In this document: positions 50,757 through 59,862 of the stretch, one piece after another | Layout: each line of letters opens with the position of its first letter | Numbering within the stretch: the first letter of the stretch is position 1 | NCBI GenBank assembly: GCA_942491115.1 | Contig: CALNZV010000007.1 | Location: 434,001-498,000, forward strand | Length of the DNA stretch: 64,000 bases | Source: CALNZV01 sp942491115 | GTDB taxonomy: Bacteria > Desulfobacterota > Desulfobacteria > Desulfobacterales > UBA5852 | Reading direction: 5' to 3' | Notes under the pieces: generated by a model | What the model saw: the letters and a program-made list of their open reading frames with translations, nothing else | Database searches by the model: none | Told to the model about the DNA's origin: nothing | Position numbers and translations under genes: made by a program

Positions 50757-51275
50757 TCAATAAAGGGTTCGGCACATGGCTCTCATCCGGACCCAATCAA
50801 AGGCTCTGACCATGTCCAGAGCCTGAGCTTCGGTCAGACCGATGAAGGACAGAGTGAGCTCCGCCACCATCTGACGGCTCTGATCCAGCGTCACCACCAC
50901 CGTACCTTCCTCTATGGCTTTTTCAAAACTGGTGAACACTTGGAACCCATCGATCATTTGGCTTCTGGCCACCGACGCCTGAGTCTCCACGACGCCGTCT
51001 GAAACTGGTCCTGCACTCATAGCGCCATCGGCGACAGCCACCTTTACCGTGAATTTTCTGCCCTCGGCGGCATAGGTCCTGGCCGCAGCGATAACCATGT
51101 GAGTCCCCAGGTCAAGGGAAGATCCCTGGGGCTCGCTGGCTTCCCAGTTGGGGAGATCGATCAACAAGGGTTTAAGGGCATCGGCATCGGTGCCATAAGC
51201 GGCGGTCGACATCAGCAGGAACCCCACAATGGACCAGATAGCCGCCAGGGCCCCAGATTTTCCCATCCTTTCCAC
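50757..51275 (-). CDS. Exported hypothetical protein
   Basis: From GTG 51275 (AGGAGG eight bases upstream) a 172-residue protein with a signal peptide (ALAAIWSIVGFLLMSTAAYG). The mature domain opens LKPLLIDLPNWEASEPQGSS and is predicted to be mainly alpha/beta with no catalytic motif I recognise. An upstream GTG at 51284 overlaps the Shine-Dalgarno and is not used. It is one of a series of small envelope proteins on the minus strand. Confidence 0.75.
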   Translation of the reverse strand: MERMGKSGALAAIWSIVGFLLMSTAAYGTDADALKPLLIDLPNWEASEPQGSSLDLGTHMVIAAARTYAAEGRKFTVKVAVADGAMSAGPVSDGVVETQASVARSQMIDGFQVFTSFEKAIEEGTVVVTLDQSRQMVAELTLSFIGLTEAQALDMVRAFDWVRMRAMCRTLY

Positions 51276-51316
51276 CTTAGCCACCTCCTCCCCTCTCCGT
51301 GCAGAGATTCCCCCAG

Positions 51317-52048
51317 CTACTGGCGTTTGGGCCGCCAGGAAATGACTTGACGATCGAAATCGATGGAATAGTCGGCATGTCTCAGAAAATTCATCCCTAG
51401 GAGCCCCGCGTATTGAACGCTCTTGCCCGTGTGTTGGAGCACACTGGCGTAAATGTTTTCGATCCTGAGCGTTCCGACCTGTATGAAATCAAACCGCACC
51501 ATCTTGGACGGAATGGTTTTTCCACCGACCACCTGGAGCCTAGAGGGGATGCCGCCGAAAACCCCCAGGGGTTTGATGGAAGACTTGTGGAGGGTGGTGA
51601 TGCTCGCCCCCGTGTCCAGGAGAAACGTGACGTCAATCTCCCGCCCCTTGTAACCCAGGCGGGCCGGCACAAGAACTTGATTGCCCGCGATCACCACCGA
51701 GGATTCCCCCGGCGCGTTTGTCACCTGATCGGCCCTCTCTCTTCGCTTCCGATCAGCCGCCTCTAAAGCGTCTTGGCGAGAGCGGTCTTCCCGTATCCGC
51801 TTTTCCCGTTCATCCGCGTCCAGGTGATCGTATTTTTCCTCGTAGGCCTTCACGGACGGCCGCCTATCCGCCGGGATTTTACTGATGTCATCGACATAAC
51901 GAGTCGTTCCGTCCTCGTCGACGTACCGGTAGAATTCTCCCCGGAGATCGCTGGGAATCCCGATCCATAAAACCGCCACCCACAGGGCGGCGGTAGTAAA
52001 AAATGTCATCCCATTACCAGTCAACCGATTGGGATCGAGGGGTCGCAT
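51317..52048 (-). CDS. Exported retropepsin-like aspartic protease-fold protein with DUF4124 domain
   Basis: A 243-residue protein with a signal peptide. A short DUF4124-type domain (EFYRYVDEDGTTRYVDDISKIP, written here in two parts: EFYRYVDEDGTT and RYVDDISKIP) is followed by a charged coiled segment (about 60-110). The retroviral-protease-like fold carries the active-site FLLDTGASITTLHKSS and GLLGMNFLRHADYSIDF. Single-domain members of this class act as dimers. The role is unknown; proteolysis is plausible because DTGA is intact. ATG 52009 is an alternative start. Confidence 0.85.
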   Translation of the reverse strand: MRPLDPNRLTGNGMTFFTTAALWVAVLWIGIPSDLRGEFYRYVDEDGTTRYVDDISKIPADRRPSVKAYEEKYDHLDADEREKRIREDRSRQDALEAADRKRRERADQVTNAPGESSVVIAGNQVLVPARLGYKGREIDVTFLLDTGASITTLHKSSIKPLGVFGGIPSRLQVVGGKTIPSKMVRFDFIQVGTLRIENIYASVLQHTGKSVQYAGLLGMNFLRHADYSIDFDRQVISWRPKRQ

Positions 52049-52108
52049 ATTCGCTCATCCACGGTTCGCTTAGAAGGATCGGTGCTGCAAGTCCCCGTGC
52101 AGAGGCCC

Positions 52109-52732
52109 CTAAAGATCGGCGGAGGCACCGGATCGCAGAAAAGCCTGAGTAACGGTTCTCCGCACCGCCCCTCCCGGAACGATCATACCCCTTAGCTGCA
52201 CATGATCCATCACCGGGAAAGGTGAGCCGTTATATAGCAAAACCAGGCCGTCAACCAGGGGAGCGGTTCGCTGGGGCTGGAGAAACGTGGCCGCCAATAA
52301 AAAATAGGTGCTCTGGGCCCCCGTGGACCCCTGGAAATAATCGTTGAGGGCCGTCTGCCGGGGATCGATCAAATCGATGGTGGCCACCCGGAGTGATCCA
52401 TCGCCGGCCGGCACTTTGGTCAGGGCGCGGATACCGAAGCGAACGATGCCCTGCTCTCCGTCCCCACCGCCATCCCTATTGAAATAGGTTGCCGACAGGT
52501 GGCTTCCGAGGGCCTCGAGAGCCGCCGATAGGGGGGTCTCAGGATCGATATCAAGGGGCTTCGGATCTGCAAGAATCCACTCGGGATGCACTGAAAAGGC
52601 CATCACGGGTTCATGGCCGATAGTGGGTTCTGATTCGGTCGGCGGTCCGCCGCCGCAACCCGCCATCAAGAAAAGGGTCGCAGTCGTGAAGATGAGGGAT
52701 ACTAATCTTCGCAAGGGGTCAGCTCTAAACAT
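52109..52732 (-). CDS. Lipoprotein of unknown function
   Basis: From ATG 52732 a 207-residue lipoprotein with lipobox FLMAGC (Cys26). It opens FRADPLRRLVSLIFTTATLF and continues with an acidic, proline-rich region. The domain may be related to GerMN-like sporulation/envelope domains (ALEALGSHLSATYFNRDG, ALNDYFQGSTG), but this is only a guess. The frame is open upstream to 52786 but the signal peptide begins at MFRADPL. Confidence 0.7.
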   Translation of the reverse strand: MFRADPLRRLVSLIFTTATLFLMAGCGGGPPTESEPTIGHEPVMAFSVHPEWILADPKPLDIDPETPLSAALEALGSHLSATYFNRDGGGDGEQGIVRFGIRALTKVPAGDGSLRVATIDLIDPRQTALNDYFQGSTGAQSTYFLLAATFLQPQRTAPLVDGLVLLYNGSPFPVMDHVQLRGMIVPGGAVRRTVTQAFLRSGASADL

Positions 52733-52810
52733 GGGTTTATTGCCGCTGTCGGTCAGTGTTTCCGCCATTGCTGAACCCGGTCCCATGGCCCCAAGGGGCC
52801 GGTGGCAGCC

Positions 52811-53209
52811 TCAATCCCGGAATTCTAGAAAAAGCCTCTCGCTTTGACCATCGATTTCCGGTTCGTTGTCTTTCCAGTTGTAAATCCGGCACGCATCTCC
52901 CTGGTCCGACGGCAGGGAGCAGCCGATGAAGGGCATTATGGGATCCCCCGCGGTCGACTTGAAATTGAGCATAAGAGCCTTGCTTTGGGGAAACCGGTCG
53001 AATTCCATCAACTGAATAAAGAAGACCGAGCTTTGTCCTCGGAAAAAGTCGCTGATATCTCTGATTTCCAGTATTCGGGATTTAAAGGCATCGAAAGCGG
53101 CTTCAACCCCGCCGGCTTCGATAATGAGATCGAATTCTCCATGTCGCCGTTCCTTCTCCTCGATTTCATCCTGGTTGGTGAGATAGTAGAATTTTCCGAT
53201 GTAAATCAT
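52811..53209 (-). CDS. Conserved hypothetical protein
   Basis: A 132-residue soluble protein with no signal peptide. It starts MIYIGKFYYLTNQDEIEEKE and contains FRGQSSVFFIQLMEFDRFPQ. It is acidic and lacks any motif I can name. It is convergent-independent (single gene) between a lipoprotein and the EF-hand gene. Confidence 0.7.
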   Translation of the reverse strand: MIYIGKFYYLTNQDEIEEKERRHGEFDLIIEAGGVEAAFDAFKSRILEIRDISDFFRGQSSVFFIQLMEFDRFPQSKALMLNFKSTAGDPIMPFIGCSLPSDQGDACRIYNWKDNEPEIDGQSERLFLEFRD

Positions 53210-53389
53210 TCCTCATGTCTCCTGATCTTTGGGGTTATCTCAACGGATACCGGATGCGTCGACTATCGAATAGCGGCGTAGATTAGACCGATCAACCACG
53301 CCATGTCAAATCCGATAAGGATTGCTCGAGGCCTTGGGATCGGTTACTAGTGGCATGGGCGCGAAATCGAAACGAACAAGGAGGCGGTC

Positions 53390-53623
53390 ATGGTGGCAAA
53401 GCGTATCGGAATCGCGTGCTGCTGGATTTTATTGTTGGGCGCATGCCAGTCGGGCAAGGGGCTTAGGCCCGACTTCTTTCTAGTGGACACGAACGACAGC
53501 GGCAACATTGAATGGCGCGAGTTCAAGGAAACGTCTCCAGACGGAACCCCCAAGGAGTTTCTTCATATCGACGAGAACAAGGATGGCATGATCAGTCAGG
53601 ACGAATGGCGGTCGTTTGATTAA
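53390..53623 (+). CDS. EF-hand lipoprotein
   Basis: A 77-residue lipoprotein with lipobox LLGAC (Cys19) and two EF-hand loops, DTNDSGNIEWREF and DENKDGMISQDEW, with acidic residues at the calcium positions. It probably binds calcium in the periplasm or outer membrane. AAGGAGGCGGTC precedes ATG 53390. Confidence 0.85.
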   Translation: MVAKRIGIACCWILLLGACQSGKGLRPDFFLVDTNDSGNIEWREFKETSPDGTPKEFLHIDENKDGMISQDEWRSFD

Positions 53624-53716
53624 ATGGAAGATCCAAATATTGCCATCGGCCGATCACACTCCCGGTCGACCGCCATGGGATCGAGGAAGAAAAAGGCGCG
53701 ATCCCTTCCGGCACCG

Positions 53717-54310
53717 TCAATAGTTTTCGATCACCCTCCCGCGCTCCACCATCTGCTGAATGTTCTGCCCGGCGGCCACAGTGTTTTTTACGGTATTTGC
53801 CATGATGATGACCAGTGGATCGTCCACCCCGAGCGTGTCGATACAGCGGTCGAGTAAATCGTTGCCCGTGTTGACAAAGCCCTGGATCTCTCCCAAAAGC
53901 CGCTTCCTCAATTCATGCTTTTCTCGCTCCTCTTCGATGATGGCGTTCAATCGGCGGATAGAATATTCGACAAGGGCATCCCGGGGCATCTGGAAAAGCT
54001 CGGAGGCCGATTCGAGTTTCAGCAAAGTACTTCGACTCAAAACGAATGTTTTTTGAGTTCGCTCGAGTTCTTTGAACCGATCCGGCCGGATTTGTTTGGC
54101 AATGGTATCCAGTGAGCGGCTGTCTTCGATGAGGTGATCGAACAGGGACTTTTGTTTGATCCCCAGATGAACCGAAACGATGGCAATGGTATCGATGGCC
54201 TTTTCCGTCAGTTTGAACGTCGCTCTCACCGACTGCTTGCCCCTTAGATCGGATGAGGAGGGTCCAGGCAGATCGATTCTGAATGTCGTTGATCTTCGCT
54301 TTGCGGCCAC
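53717..54310 (-). CDS. Putative regulator with two ribbon-helix-helix-like segments
   Basis: A 197-residue protein from GTG 54310 (GAGGGAGGCAAC upstream). Residues 27-60 (SVRATFKLTEKAIDTIAIVS, then LGIKQKSLFDHLI) look like a ribbon-helix-helix unit. A second one follows (TFVLSRSTLLKLESASELFQ, then RDALVEYSIRRL). Both are followed by helices rich in Glu and Arg. Such tandem units bind DNA as dimers in plasmid and toxin-antitoxin regulators. No partner gene is adjacent. Call is by pattern only. Confidence 0.6.
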   Translation of the reverse strand: MAAKRRSTTFRIDLPGPSSSDLRGKQSVRATFKLTEKAIDTIAIVSVHLGIKQKSLFDHLIEDSRSLDTIAKQIRPDRFKELERTQKTFVLSRSTLLKLESASELFQMPRDALVEYSIRRLNAIIEEEREKHELRKRLLGEIQGFVNTGNDLLDRCIDTLGVDDPLVIIMANTVKNTVAAGQNIQQMVERGRVIENY

Positions 54311-54359
54311 GTTGCCTCCCTCTTTGATGAATCGGTTTCAACTCAATAATTTCATTACT

Positions 54360-54389
54360 TTTATATAATAACTTTTTTAATAATGTAAA
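54360..54389 (-). promoter_or_regulatory. Sigma-70 promoter of the RHH-like gene
   Basis: Minus strand TTTACA (54389-54384), 18-base spacer, TATAAA (54365-54360), in a notably AT-rich stretch about 50 bases before GTG 54310. Confidence 0.5.
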
Positions 54390-54720
54390 TAAAATTTAGG
54401 CTGCTTCCTTTCTGCATTTATTCGTCTGACCTGCCGCCCTGTCGACCATTCTCAATTGTCTCTATGGACCGGTTGGTAGAAAGAGTCGGTAAAATGAGAT
54501 CCCTTGTGTCAGGAGGGCATTGGAACCCAACAGGCAATGTGGATCCATGGAGGGACCCATCGACCTGAGGACCGCCGGCCGGTAGACCAACCGATACCCG
54601 GGAATCGTTACCCCGAAGATATCTGGCGAATCGACCCAGGGTTTGGGATGGACGAGTGGCATCAGACGCGCAGCGCCCCGCCACCTCCTGAGAGGTGGGC
54701 CGGTGGAGATCCTTCGATGG
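54390..54720. other. Intergenic region between the RHH-like gene and the glycine-zipper gene
   Basis: About 330 bases; short frames on both strands (for example 54418-54684 minus) have no support. No repeat or RNA seen. Confidence 0.4.
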
Positions 54721-55191
54721 CTACTGGCGCACCTTGGTTTTTCCGCTCCCGTCCTTGATGATACGAACACGATCCCCGACGTTGAAGACATGGTCCGCCT
54801 CCTGAACGACGACGATCAACTCTCCGCTGTCCATTTCCACTTCCAGTTCCACGGCGTCCTTCCGAGTGATCCCCTCCTCAGCAGCGGCGCCGACGGCCGC
54901 ACCAGCAATGGCGCCAGCCACTGTCGCCAGAGCCCTGGCGGTACCGCCGCCCACCGTGTTTCCCACGACGCCCCCGGCCACTCCGCCTCCCGCCGCTCCG
55001 ACACCGGAGCGCGTTCCTTCAATAGACACCCGATCCACCCGCAGCAGGGTTCCGGAATACACCGAAAGGGATCGTCCCGCCTGATCGCGGTTGTAGGCGT
55101 TAGAAGAATTGCCGGGAACACAGCCCGCCATGGCTACAGCTATCAGACACACCAAAATCACTAACCGGTAACCGCAAGTCATCGGTATCAT
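54721..55191 (-). CDS. Glycine-zipper 2TM lipoprotein (SlyB-like)
   Basis: From ATG 55191 (AAGGAG upstream) a 156-residue outer-membrane lipoprotein with lipobox AMAGC (Cys24). A glycine-zipper region, GVGAAGGGVAGGVVGNTVGG, and a second glycine/alanine run (TVAGAIAGAAVGAAAEEG) follow. The C-terminal small beta domain is GELIVVVQEADHVFNVGDRV. SlyB/Pal-associated proteins of this form stabilise the outer membrane under stress. Confidence 0.88.
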   Translation of the reverse strand: MIPMTCGYRLVILVCLIAVAMAGCVPGNSSNAYNRDQAGRSLSVYSGTLLRVDRVSIEGTRSGVGAAGGGVAGGVVGNTVGGGTARALATVAGAIAGAAVGAAAEEGITRKDAVELEVEMDSGELIVVVQEADHVFNVGDRVRIIKDGSGKTKVRQ

Positions 55192-55519
55192 CGTCAACTC
55201 CTTCGACTCCAATGGCGCTGACGCCATCGCAATGGGAACAACTGTTTCGATTCACCCCTCACCATTTGCCTCCGTCCTCAGACAGCAAGGTACGCAGGTT
55301 CTATCTAATAAACAATATTGACGATCCAACCGTTTGTCAGGCAACAGGCTCGTGAAATCCCTATTATGAGCCACTTTGCCCAACGGCCCCGTCAGATCCG
55401 AAGGCGCTCCCCTCCTACCCCCCGGGCGACCGGTTTTCTGTCTGCCACCCGGGGATGGCGATTCTTGCCTGATCTCCCCGAATGCCATCCCTGAATCGGG
55501 ATACCCTATCCGGAAGTCG

Positions 55520-55561
55520 AAAAAAAATGGGGTTTTCGGCAGGTATATAACCGAAAACCCC
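55520..55561 (-). terminator. Intrinsic terminator after tRNA-Leu
   Basis: Minus strand GGGGTTTTCGG (55561-55551) pairs perfectly with CCGAAAACCCC (55539-55529), 11-base loop, followed after one base by eight T (55527-55520). Confidence 0.9.
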
Positions 55562-55574
55562 ACTCGTCGTAAAG

Positions 55575-55661
55575 TGGTGCCGGAGGGGAGACTCGAACTC
55601 CCACGAGCATAAGCTCACTAGATTTTGAGTCTAGCGCGTCTACCAGTTTCACCACTCCGGC
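55575..55661 (-). tRNA. tRNA-Leu (CAA)
   Basis: An 87-base class II tRNA with encoded CCA. The acceptor stem GCCGGAG pairs with CTCCGGC. The anticodon loop CTCAAAA gives anticodon CAA, and a long variable arm (GAGCTTATGCTC) marks leucine. It has its own promoter and terminator. Confidence 0.95.
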
Positions 55662-55673
55662 AAAACGGCACGC

Positions 55674-55702
55674 ATTATGGAGGATGTGGATTCGTTTGTC
55701 AA
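55674..55702 (-). promoter_or_regulatory. Promoter of tRNA-Leu
   Basis: Minus strand TTGACA (55702-55697), exactly 17 bases, CATAAT (55679-55674); 11 of 12 positions match consensus. Confidence 0.8.
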
Positions 55703-55729
55703 TTTCAGAGCGCACCGAAAGAGCGCCGG

Positions 55730-56383
55730 TCAGGGTCTTTCACCGGATAGGGCCTTTTGAATCTCTTCCGAGGCGATGACTCCCTCCCGAAGGATGCGGG
55801 CCGGAGACTCGACGATGTCGACAACGGTCGAACCGGAACAGGGCTCCAGGCGCCCGGCATCCAGAATGAGATCGGCGGCGGCAGCCACCGATGGTGAGAG
55901 ATCCTTGATGTCTCTTGTGCCGGTGCGTCCCGACAAATTGGCGCTCGTGGCCGTGATCGGCTCACCCACGGCAAGAACCAGGCCCCTCGCCACCGGGTGC
56001 CATGGAAGTCGAATACCGATCTTTCCAGAGCCGGCGGTGAGGGCCTCCGGCAGCCGGCCGGCATCACGAAATACCAGGGTCAACTGCCCTGGCCAGAATG
56101 CTTCCATAAGGCCACGGGCTTCCGGCGTAACGGATGCCACCAGTGAATCCAGATGCGCCCGTTCCGGAATCAGAATCGACACGGGTTTTCGATCAGGACG
56201 ATTTTTAGTGGCGAACACCTTCCCCACAGCCGTCGAATCCATGGCTCGAACGGCGAGACCATAGAGGCAGCGAGTGGGAAACACCACCATACCTCCCCGA
56301 AGTATCACCTCGGCGGAAGAGGCGATCACCGACGCATCGGGTCTCTGTGGATCAACGGCCAGAATACGGGGCCTTCGAGGCAT
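55730..56383 (-). CDS. tsaC: L-threonylcarbamoyladenylate synthase (YrdC/Sua5 family)
   Basis: Makes threonylcarbamoyl-AMP for the t6A modification at position 37 of ANN-decoding tRNAs. The 217-residue YrdC domain has GGMVVFPTRCLYGLAV, KNRPDRKPVSILI, and GIRLPWHPVARGL with SANLSGRTGTRD. The usual FPTDTVYGL is changed to FPTRCLYGL, as in several deltaproteobacteria. It is 54 bases after purDE on the same strand and is followed by tRNA-Leu. It could equally carry the yrdC or tsaC2 name. Confidence 0.88.
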   Translation of the reverse strand: MPRRPRILAVDPQRPDASVIASSAEVILRGGMVVFPTRCLYGLAVRAMDSTAVGKVFATKNRPDRKPVSILIPERAHLDSLVASVTPEARGLMEAFWPGQLTLVFRDAGRLPEALTAGSGKIGIRLPWHPVARGLVLAVGEPITATSANLSGRTGTRDIKDLSPSVAAAADLILDAGRLEPCSGSTVVDIVESPARILREGVIASEEIQKALSGERP

Positions 56384-56436
56384 TTGTGGTCACCGTCGCC
56401 CAGTGGCAGTGGGGCCTGATTCCATCACTGCAACGG

Positions 56437-58206
56437 TCAAACCCGATGGATGCCCGCTGCCTTGCGGTCAACCTCCCGGGCCATCGCCTTCTTGTAGGCA
56501 ACCAAATCCTTGGCCAGACGGGGATCCGACAGCGCCATCATCTGCACCGCAAGAAGACCGGCATTCCTGGCCCCCGGTTTTCCGACCGCCATGGTGGCAA
56601 CGGGAATCCCCGGCGGCATCTGAACGGTAGACAGAAGGGCATCGAGTCCGTTGAGAGCCGATGAGTCGATGGGTACGCCGATAACCGGCAGCGTCGTGTG
56701 GGCGGCGATGGCCCCCGCCAGATGGGCGGCATGGCCGGCTCCAGCAATCAGCACCTGGATATTCCGGTCAGCGGCCGATCGGGCGAATTCTGCAGCCCGC
56801 TCCGGACTTCGATGGGCTGAAGCGATGGTCATTTCATAAGGGATGTCGAACGCTTTGAGTACGATGGCGGCCGCATCCATCACGGGGAGGTCGGAATCGC
56901 TGCCCATGAGAATCCCGACCCGGGGAGAGGCCTCGAGACGGACAAGGGCCTTTTGACCGATGTCGCTCCGGTGCTGCTCTCCCTTCCAGTGGATCTTGTC
57001 CACCGCCAGATAGGCCCGCCTAATGGCCTCCTTTACCGTTTGGCCCAATGCGGTGACACCTAAAACACGGCCGCCGTTGGTAACGATGGCACCGTTTTTC
57101 CTGGCGGTTCCCGCATGAAACACCATCACGTCTTTCATCCGGCCGGCCTTGTCCAGACCGGAAATCGGAATCCCTTTTTTATATGGACCCGGATAGCCTT
57201 CGGCAGCCATGACCACACAAACCGTTGCACGGTCATCAATCTCGATCCGGCACTCCTCCAGCCGCCCTTCCACCGCCGCCAGCATCAGCGGCACCAAATC
57301 GCTTTTGAGACGCATCAGGAGGGGTTGGGCCTCGGGGTCGCCCAATCTGGCATTGAACTCTAAAACCCGGATGCGGCCCCGATCGATCATCAGGCCCGCA
57401 TAGAGAAAGCCCTTGTAGGGCCGCCCCTCGGCAGCCATGGCCTTGACCGTGGGAATCATCACCTCATCCATGATCCGGCGATGAAGGATCCGATCCACAA
57501 GGGGTGCCGGAGAGTAAGCACCCATTCCACCCGTGTTCGGCCCTTTGTCTCCGTCGAAAATGGCCTTGTGATCCTGGGAGGACGGCAGGGGAAGAATGGT
57601 CTTGCCGTCGGTGAAGGCAATGAAGGAGGCCTCCTCGCCGATGAGACATTCCTCTACCACAACCCTGCGGCCGGCATCACCGAATTCCTTTTTGATCATG
57701 ATTCGCTTTAGGGCGTCGATGGCCTCCTTTTCCTTTTGGCAGACGATCACGCCTTTGCCTGCCGCAAGACCGTCTGCCTTGACCACGATAGGCGCCCCCA
57801 CAGATCGGATGTAGTCCTCAGCAGGCTTATAAGCGGTAAACACACGCCCCTCTGCCTTGGGGATGCCGTATTTGTCCATCAGGCGTTTGCAGAAAGCCTT
57901 GCTGGACTCGATTTCGGCCGCCTTCCCGCTGGCGCCGAAAATCTTCAGCCCTTTGGCTTCGAAAGCATCAACGACACCGTCGGCCAGGGGAGCCTCGGGT
58001 CCGACCACCGTCAGATCGATTCCATTGTCTACGGCAAAGGTCAGCAGTCCCTCGACATCCTCGGCTGAAATCGGCACACAGGTTACCCTGGAACCCATTC
58101 CGGCGTTTCCTGGTGCGCAGAAAATCTTTTTGACCAGCGGGCTCTGGGCAATTTTCCAGACAAAGGCATGCTCTCTTCCACCACTGCCGATGACAAGGAC
58201 TTTCAT
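56437..58206 (-). CDS. Fused PurD-PurE: phosphoribosylamine-glycine ligase + N5-CAIR mutase
   Basis: Two purine-synthesis enzymes in one 589-residue chain. Residues 1-425 are PurD (GSGGREHAFVWKI; ATP-grasp APIVVKADGLAAGKGV, GDPEAQPLLMRL), which joins glycine to phosphoribosylamine. From about 428 to 575 is class I PurE (RVGILMGSDSDLPVMDAA, TIASAHRSPERAAEF, GAGHAAHLAGAIAAHTTLP), which converts N5-CAIR to CAIR. The two steps are not adjacent in the pathway (PurN/T, PurL, PurM and PurK lie between), so the fusion may serve co-regulation rather than channelling. No stop or frameshift separates the halves. The start ATG 58206 has GGGAGGTCTCC upstream. Confidence 0.95.
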   Translation of the reverse strand: MKVLVIGSGGREHAFVWKIAQSPLVKKIFCAPGNAGMGSRVTCVPISAEDVEGLLTFAVDNGIDLTVVGPEAPLADGVVDAFEAKGLKIFGASGKAAEIESSKAFCKRLMDKYGIPKAEGRVFTAYKPAEDYIRSVGAPIVVKADGLAAGKGVIVCQKEKEAIDALKRIMIKKEFGDAGRRVVVEECLIGEEASFIAFTDGKTILPLPSSQDHKAIFDGDKGPNTGGMGAYSPAPLVDRILHRRIMDEVMIPTVKAMAAEGRPYKGFLYAGLMIDRGRIRVLEFNARLGDPEAQPLLMRLKSDLVPLMLAAVEGRLEECRIEIDDRATVCVVMAAEGYPGPYKKGIPISGLDKAGRMKDVMVFHAGTARKNGAIVTNGGRVLGVTALGQTVKEAIRRAYLAVDKIHWKGEQHRSDIGQKALVRLEASPRVGILMGSDSDLPVMDAAAIVLKAFDIPYEMTIASAHRSPERAAEFARSAADRNIQVLIAGAGHAAHLAGAIAAHTTLPVIGVPIDSSALNGLDALLSTVQMPPGIPVATMAVGKPGARNAGLLAVQMMALSDPRLAKDLVAYKKAMAREVDRKAAGIHRV

Positions 58207-58304
58207 GGAGACCTCCCTTTTGTCAGGTTCGTAGGATCAGGAATACATCAGCGGCGGCTGACAGAATGGTCGGCAAACCGCCGTGGGCATTACACCTTGA
58301 GGCA

Positions 58305-59252
58305 TCAGGGGTTGTCGAGGCCCTTGGCTTCGATACTCAATTCGATCAGGCGGTCGAGCAGAAGAGAAAAACTGTACCCAGCCGCCTGGGCCGCCTGGGG
58401 AAAAAGGCTTGTGGCTGTCATGCCCGGAATGGTGTTGGTTTCGATGACGAAGAACTTTCCATCCTTGAGCATCATGTCGGTGCGGCTGTAGCCTCGGCAA
58501 AAAAGAGCGTCGTGGGCTTTGATGGCATAGGATTGGGCAATTTCGGTCAGTTGTTCGTCAATCCGGGCGGGGCAGATTTCCTGGGTGACACCCGCGGTAT
58601 ACTTGGCGGTGTAGTCGAAAAAACTGTGTTTTTCATCGGGAATGATCTCTATCAGAGGCAAAGGCTCGGGGTCTGTATTCCCCAAAACACCACCGGTAAT
58701 TTCGGTGCCGTCGATATATTTCTCCAGAAGCACCATGTCATCGAATTCGAAGGCGGCTTCAACGGCCTGTTTCAGGTTGGCCTCGGAATCGGGGATAGAA
58801 ATACCGATACTCGAACCGCAGCAGACCGGTTTGACGACGACGGGGAGATCGAGGTGCTTGATACACCCACCCAATTCAGGAATCGGACCCCGCTTGACCA
58901 CACAATATGGAGGGGTCGGAATACCGGCCTGTTGATAGAGCTGCTTCGACGCAAGCTTGTTCATGGCGGCGGCACTGCCCAAGACCCCGGCGCCCTGGTA
59001 AGGGATTCCCAAAAGATCGAGCATGCCCTGAACGGTTCCGTCCTCGCCGAAGGGGCCGTGAAGGATGATCAGCGCAGCATCGATTCGGTCGGCGTCTGTG
59101 ACGAGTTTTCCGATATCGGTTTTGGGGTCGTACTTGAGGACCGTATACTTTTCCTTGTCCAGAGCGTCCAAAACTTGACGGCCACTGTTGATGGAAACGT
59201 CTCTCTCCGACGAAATACCCCCGGATAGGAGGGCAATGGTCAGTTTTTTCAT
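58305..59252 (-). CDS. ddl: D-alanine-D-alanine ligase
   Basis: ATP-grasp enzyme making the D-Ala-D-Ala end of peptidoglycan. From ATG 59252 (AGGA close upstream) 315 residues. It has LLSGGISSERDVSINSG, HGPFGEDGTVQGMLDLLGIP, VVKPVCCGSSIGISI, and VIETNTIPGMTATSLFP. The frame is open further upstream to 59336 but without homology. Near purDE; no other cell-wall gene is close. Confidence 0.95.
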   Translation of the reverse strand: MKKLTIALLSGGISSERDVSINSGRQVLDALDKEKYTVLKYDPKTDIGKLVTDADRIDAALIILHGPFGEDGTVQGMLDLLGIPYQGAGVLGSAAAMNKLASKQLYQQAGIPTPPYCVVKRGPIPELGGCIKHLDLPVVVKPVCCGSSIGISIPDSEANLKQAVEAAFEFDDMVLLEKYIDGTEITGGVLGNTDPEPLPLIEIIPDEKHSFFDYTAKYTAGVTQEICPARIDEQLTEIAQSYAIKAHDALFCRGYSRTDMMLKDGKFFVIETNTIPGMTATSLFPQAAQAAGYSFSLLLDRLIELSIEAKGLDNP

Positions 59253-59373
59253 TTTCCTGAATTCCTGTCGGTTTGATGGTATTGGGTTGTCGGCGAAACC
59301 GGTGCCGCCAAAAATAAAGAACCGTCGGTTGCGCAATAGACTCTGGTCAGACAGCTGAGGATTAGAACGGGAA

Positions 59374-59811
59374 TCAGGTTCTGAAAATCTGGTGTTTGGC
59401 TTTCTCGTACTCGTCTCGGGTGATGAGACCGCTTTGAAGCAATTTGGCCACTTCGGTCAATTCCCGTATCCGAATCGTCTCGGCGTCTTCGAGTTGGGGA
59501 ACCAGGGTCGACTGATCGTCATTCAACAAGGGGGGACCCGGATTCGAGCCGACCCTGAAGGACGCAAGTCCGCCTAATAGGCTGACCTCGACGTTCTGGC
59601 CTTTGAAGTGGTCTGAATTGAGGACTTCGCCGATATTTTTGCCCTCGGCTTTGAGACGGCGGTAAATCCACCAGACCGAAAAGCCGGTAAAGGCGGCGCC
59701 TCCCAGTACGATCCATACCATGTAATTGACCAACCCCCTAAAAATCAATACCAAAACGCCGATCGCCACCAGAAGCAGAACATGCAGCAGCAAGATGAAG
59801 TATGCGGTCAT
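59374..59811 (-). CDS. Membrane protein with C-terminal SHOCT domain
   Basis: A 145-residue protein with two N-terminal helices (MTAYFILLLHVLLLVAIGVL, VWIVLGGAAFTGFSVWWI) and a C-terminal SHOCT segment (EVAKLLQSGLITRDEYEKAK). SHOCT is a short oligomerisation-type motif of unknown function. ATG 59811 is used; a GTG at 59859 would add a short basic head. Confidence 0.75.
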   Translation of the reverse strand: MTAYFILLLHVLLLVAIGVLVLIFRGLVNYMVWIVLGGAAFTGFSVWWIYRRLKAEGKNIGEVLNSDHFKGQNVEVSLLGGLASFRVGSNPGPPLLNDDQSTLVPQLEDAETIRIRELTEVAKLLQSGLITRDEYEKAKHQIFRT

Positions 59812-59862
59812 CACACTGGAAAAAAGGCCGTTGCCCTCTGTTGACTTCCAAAATGGCACCGT

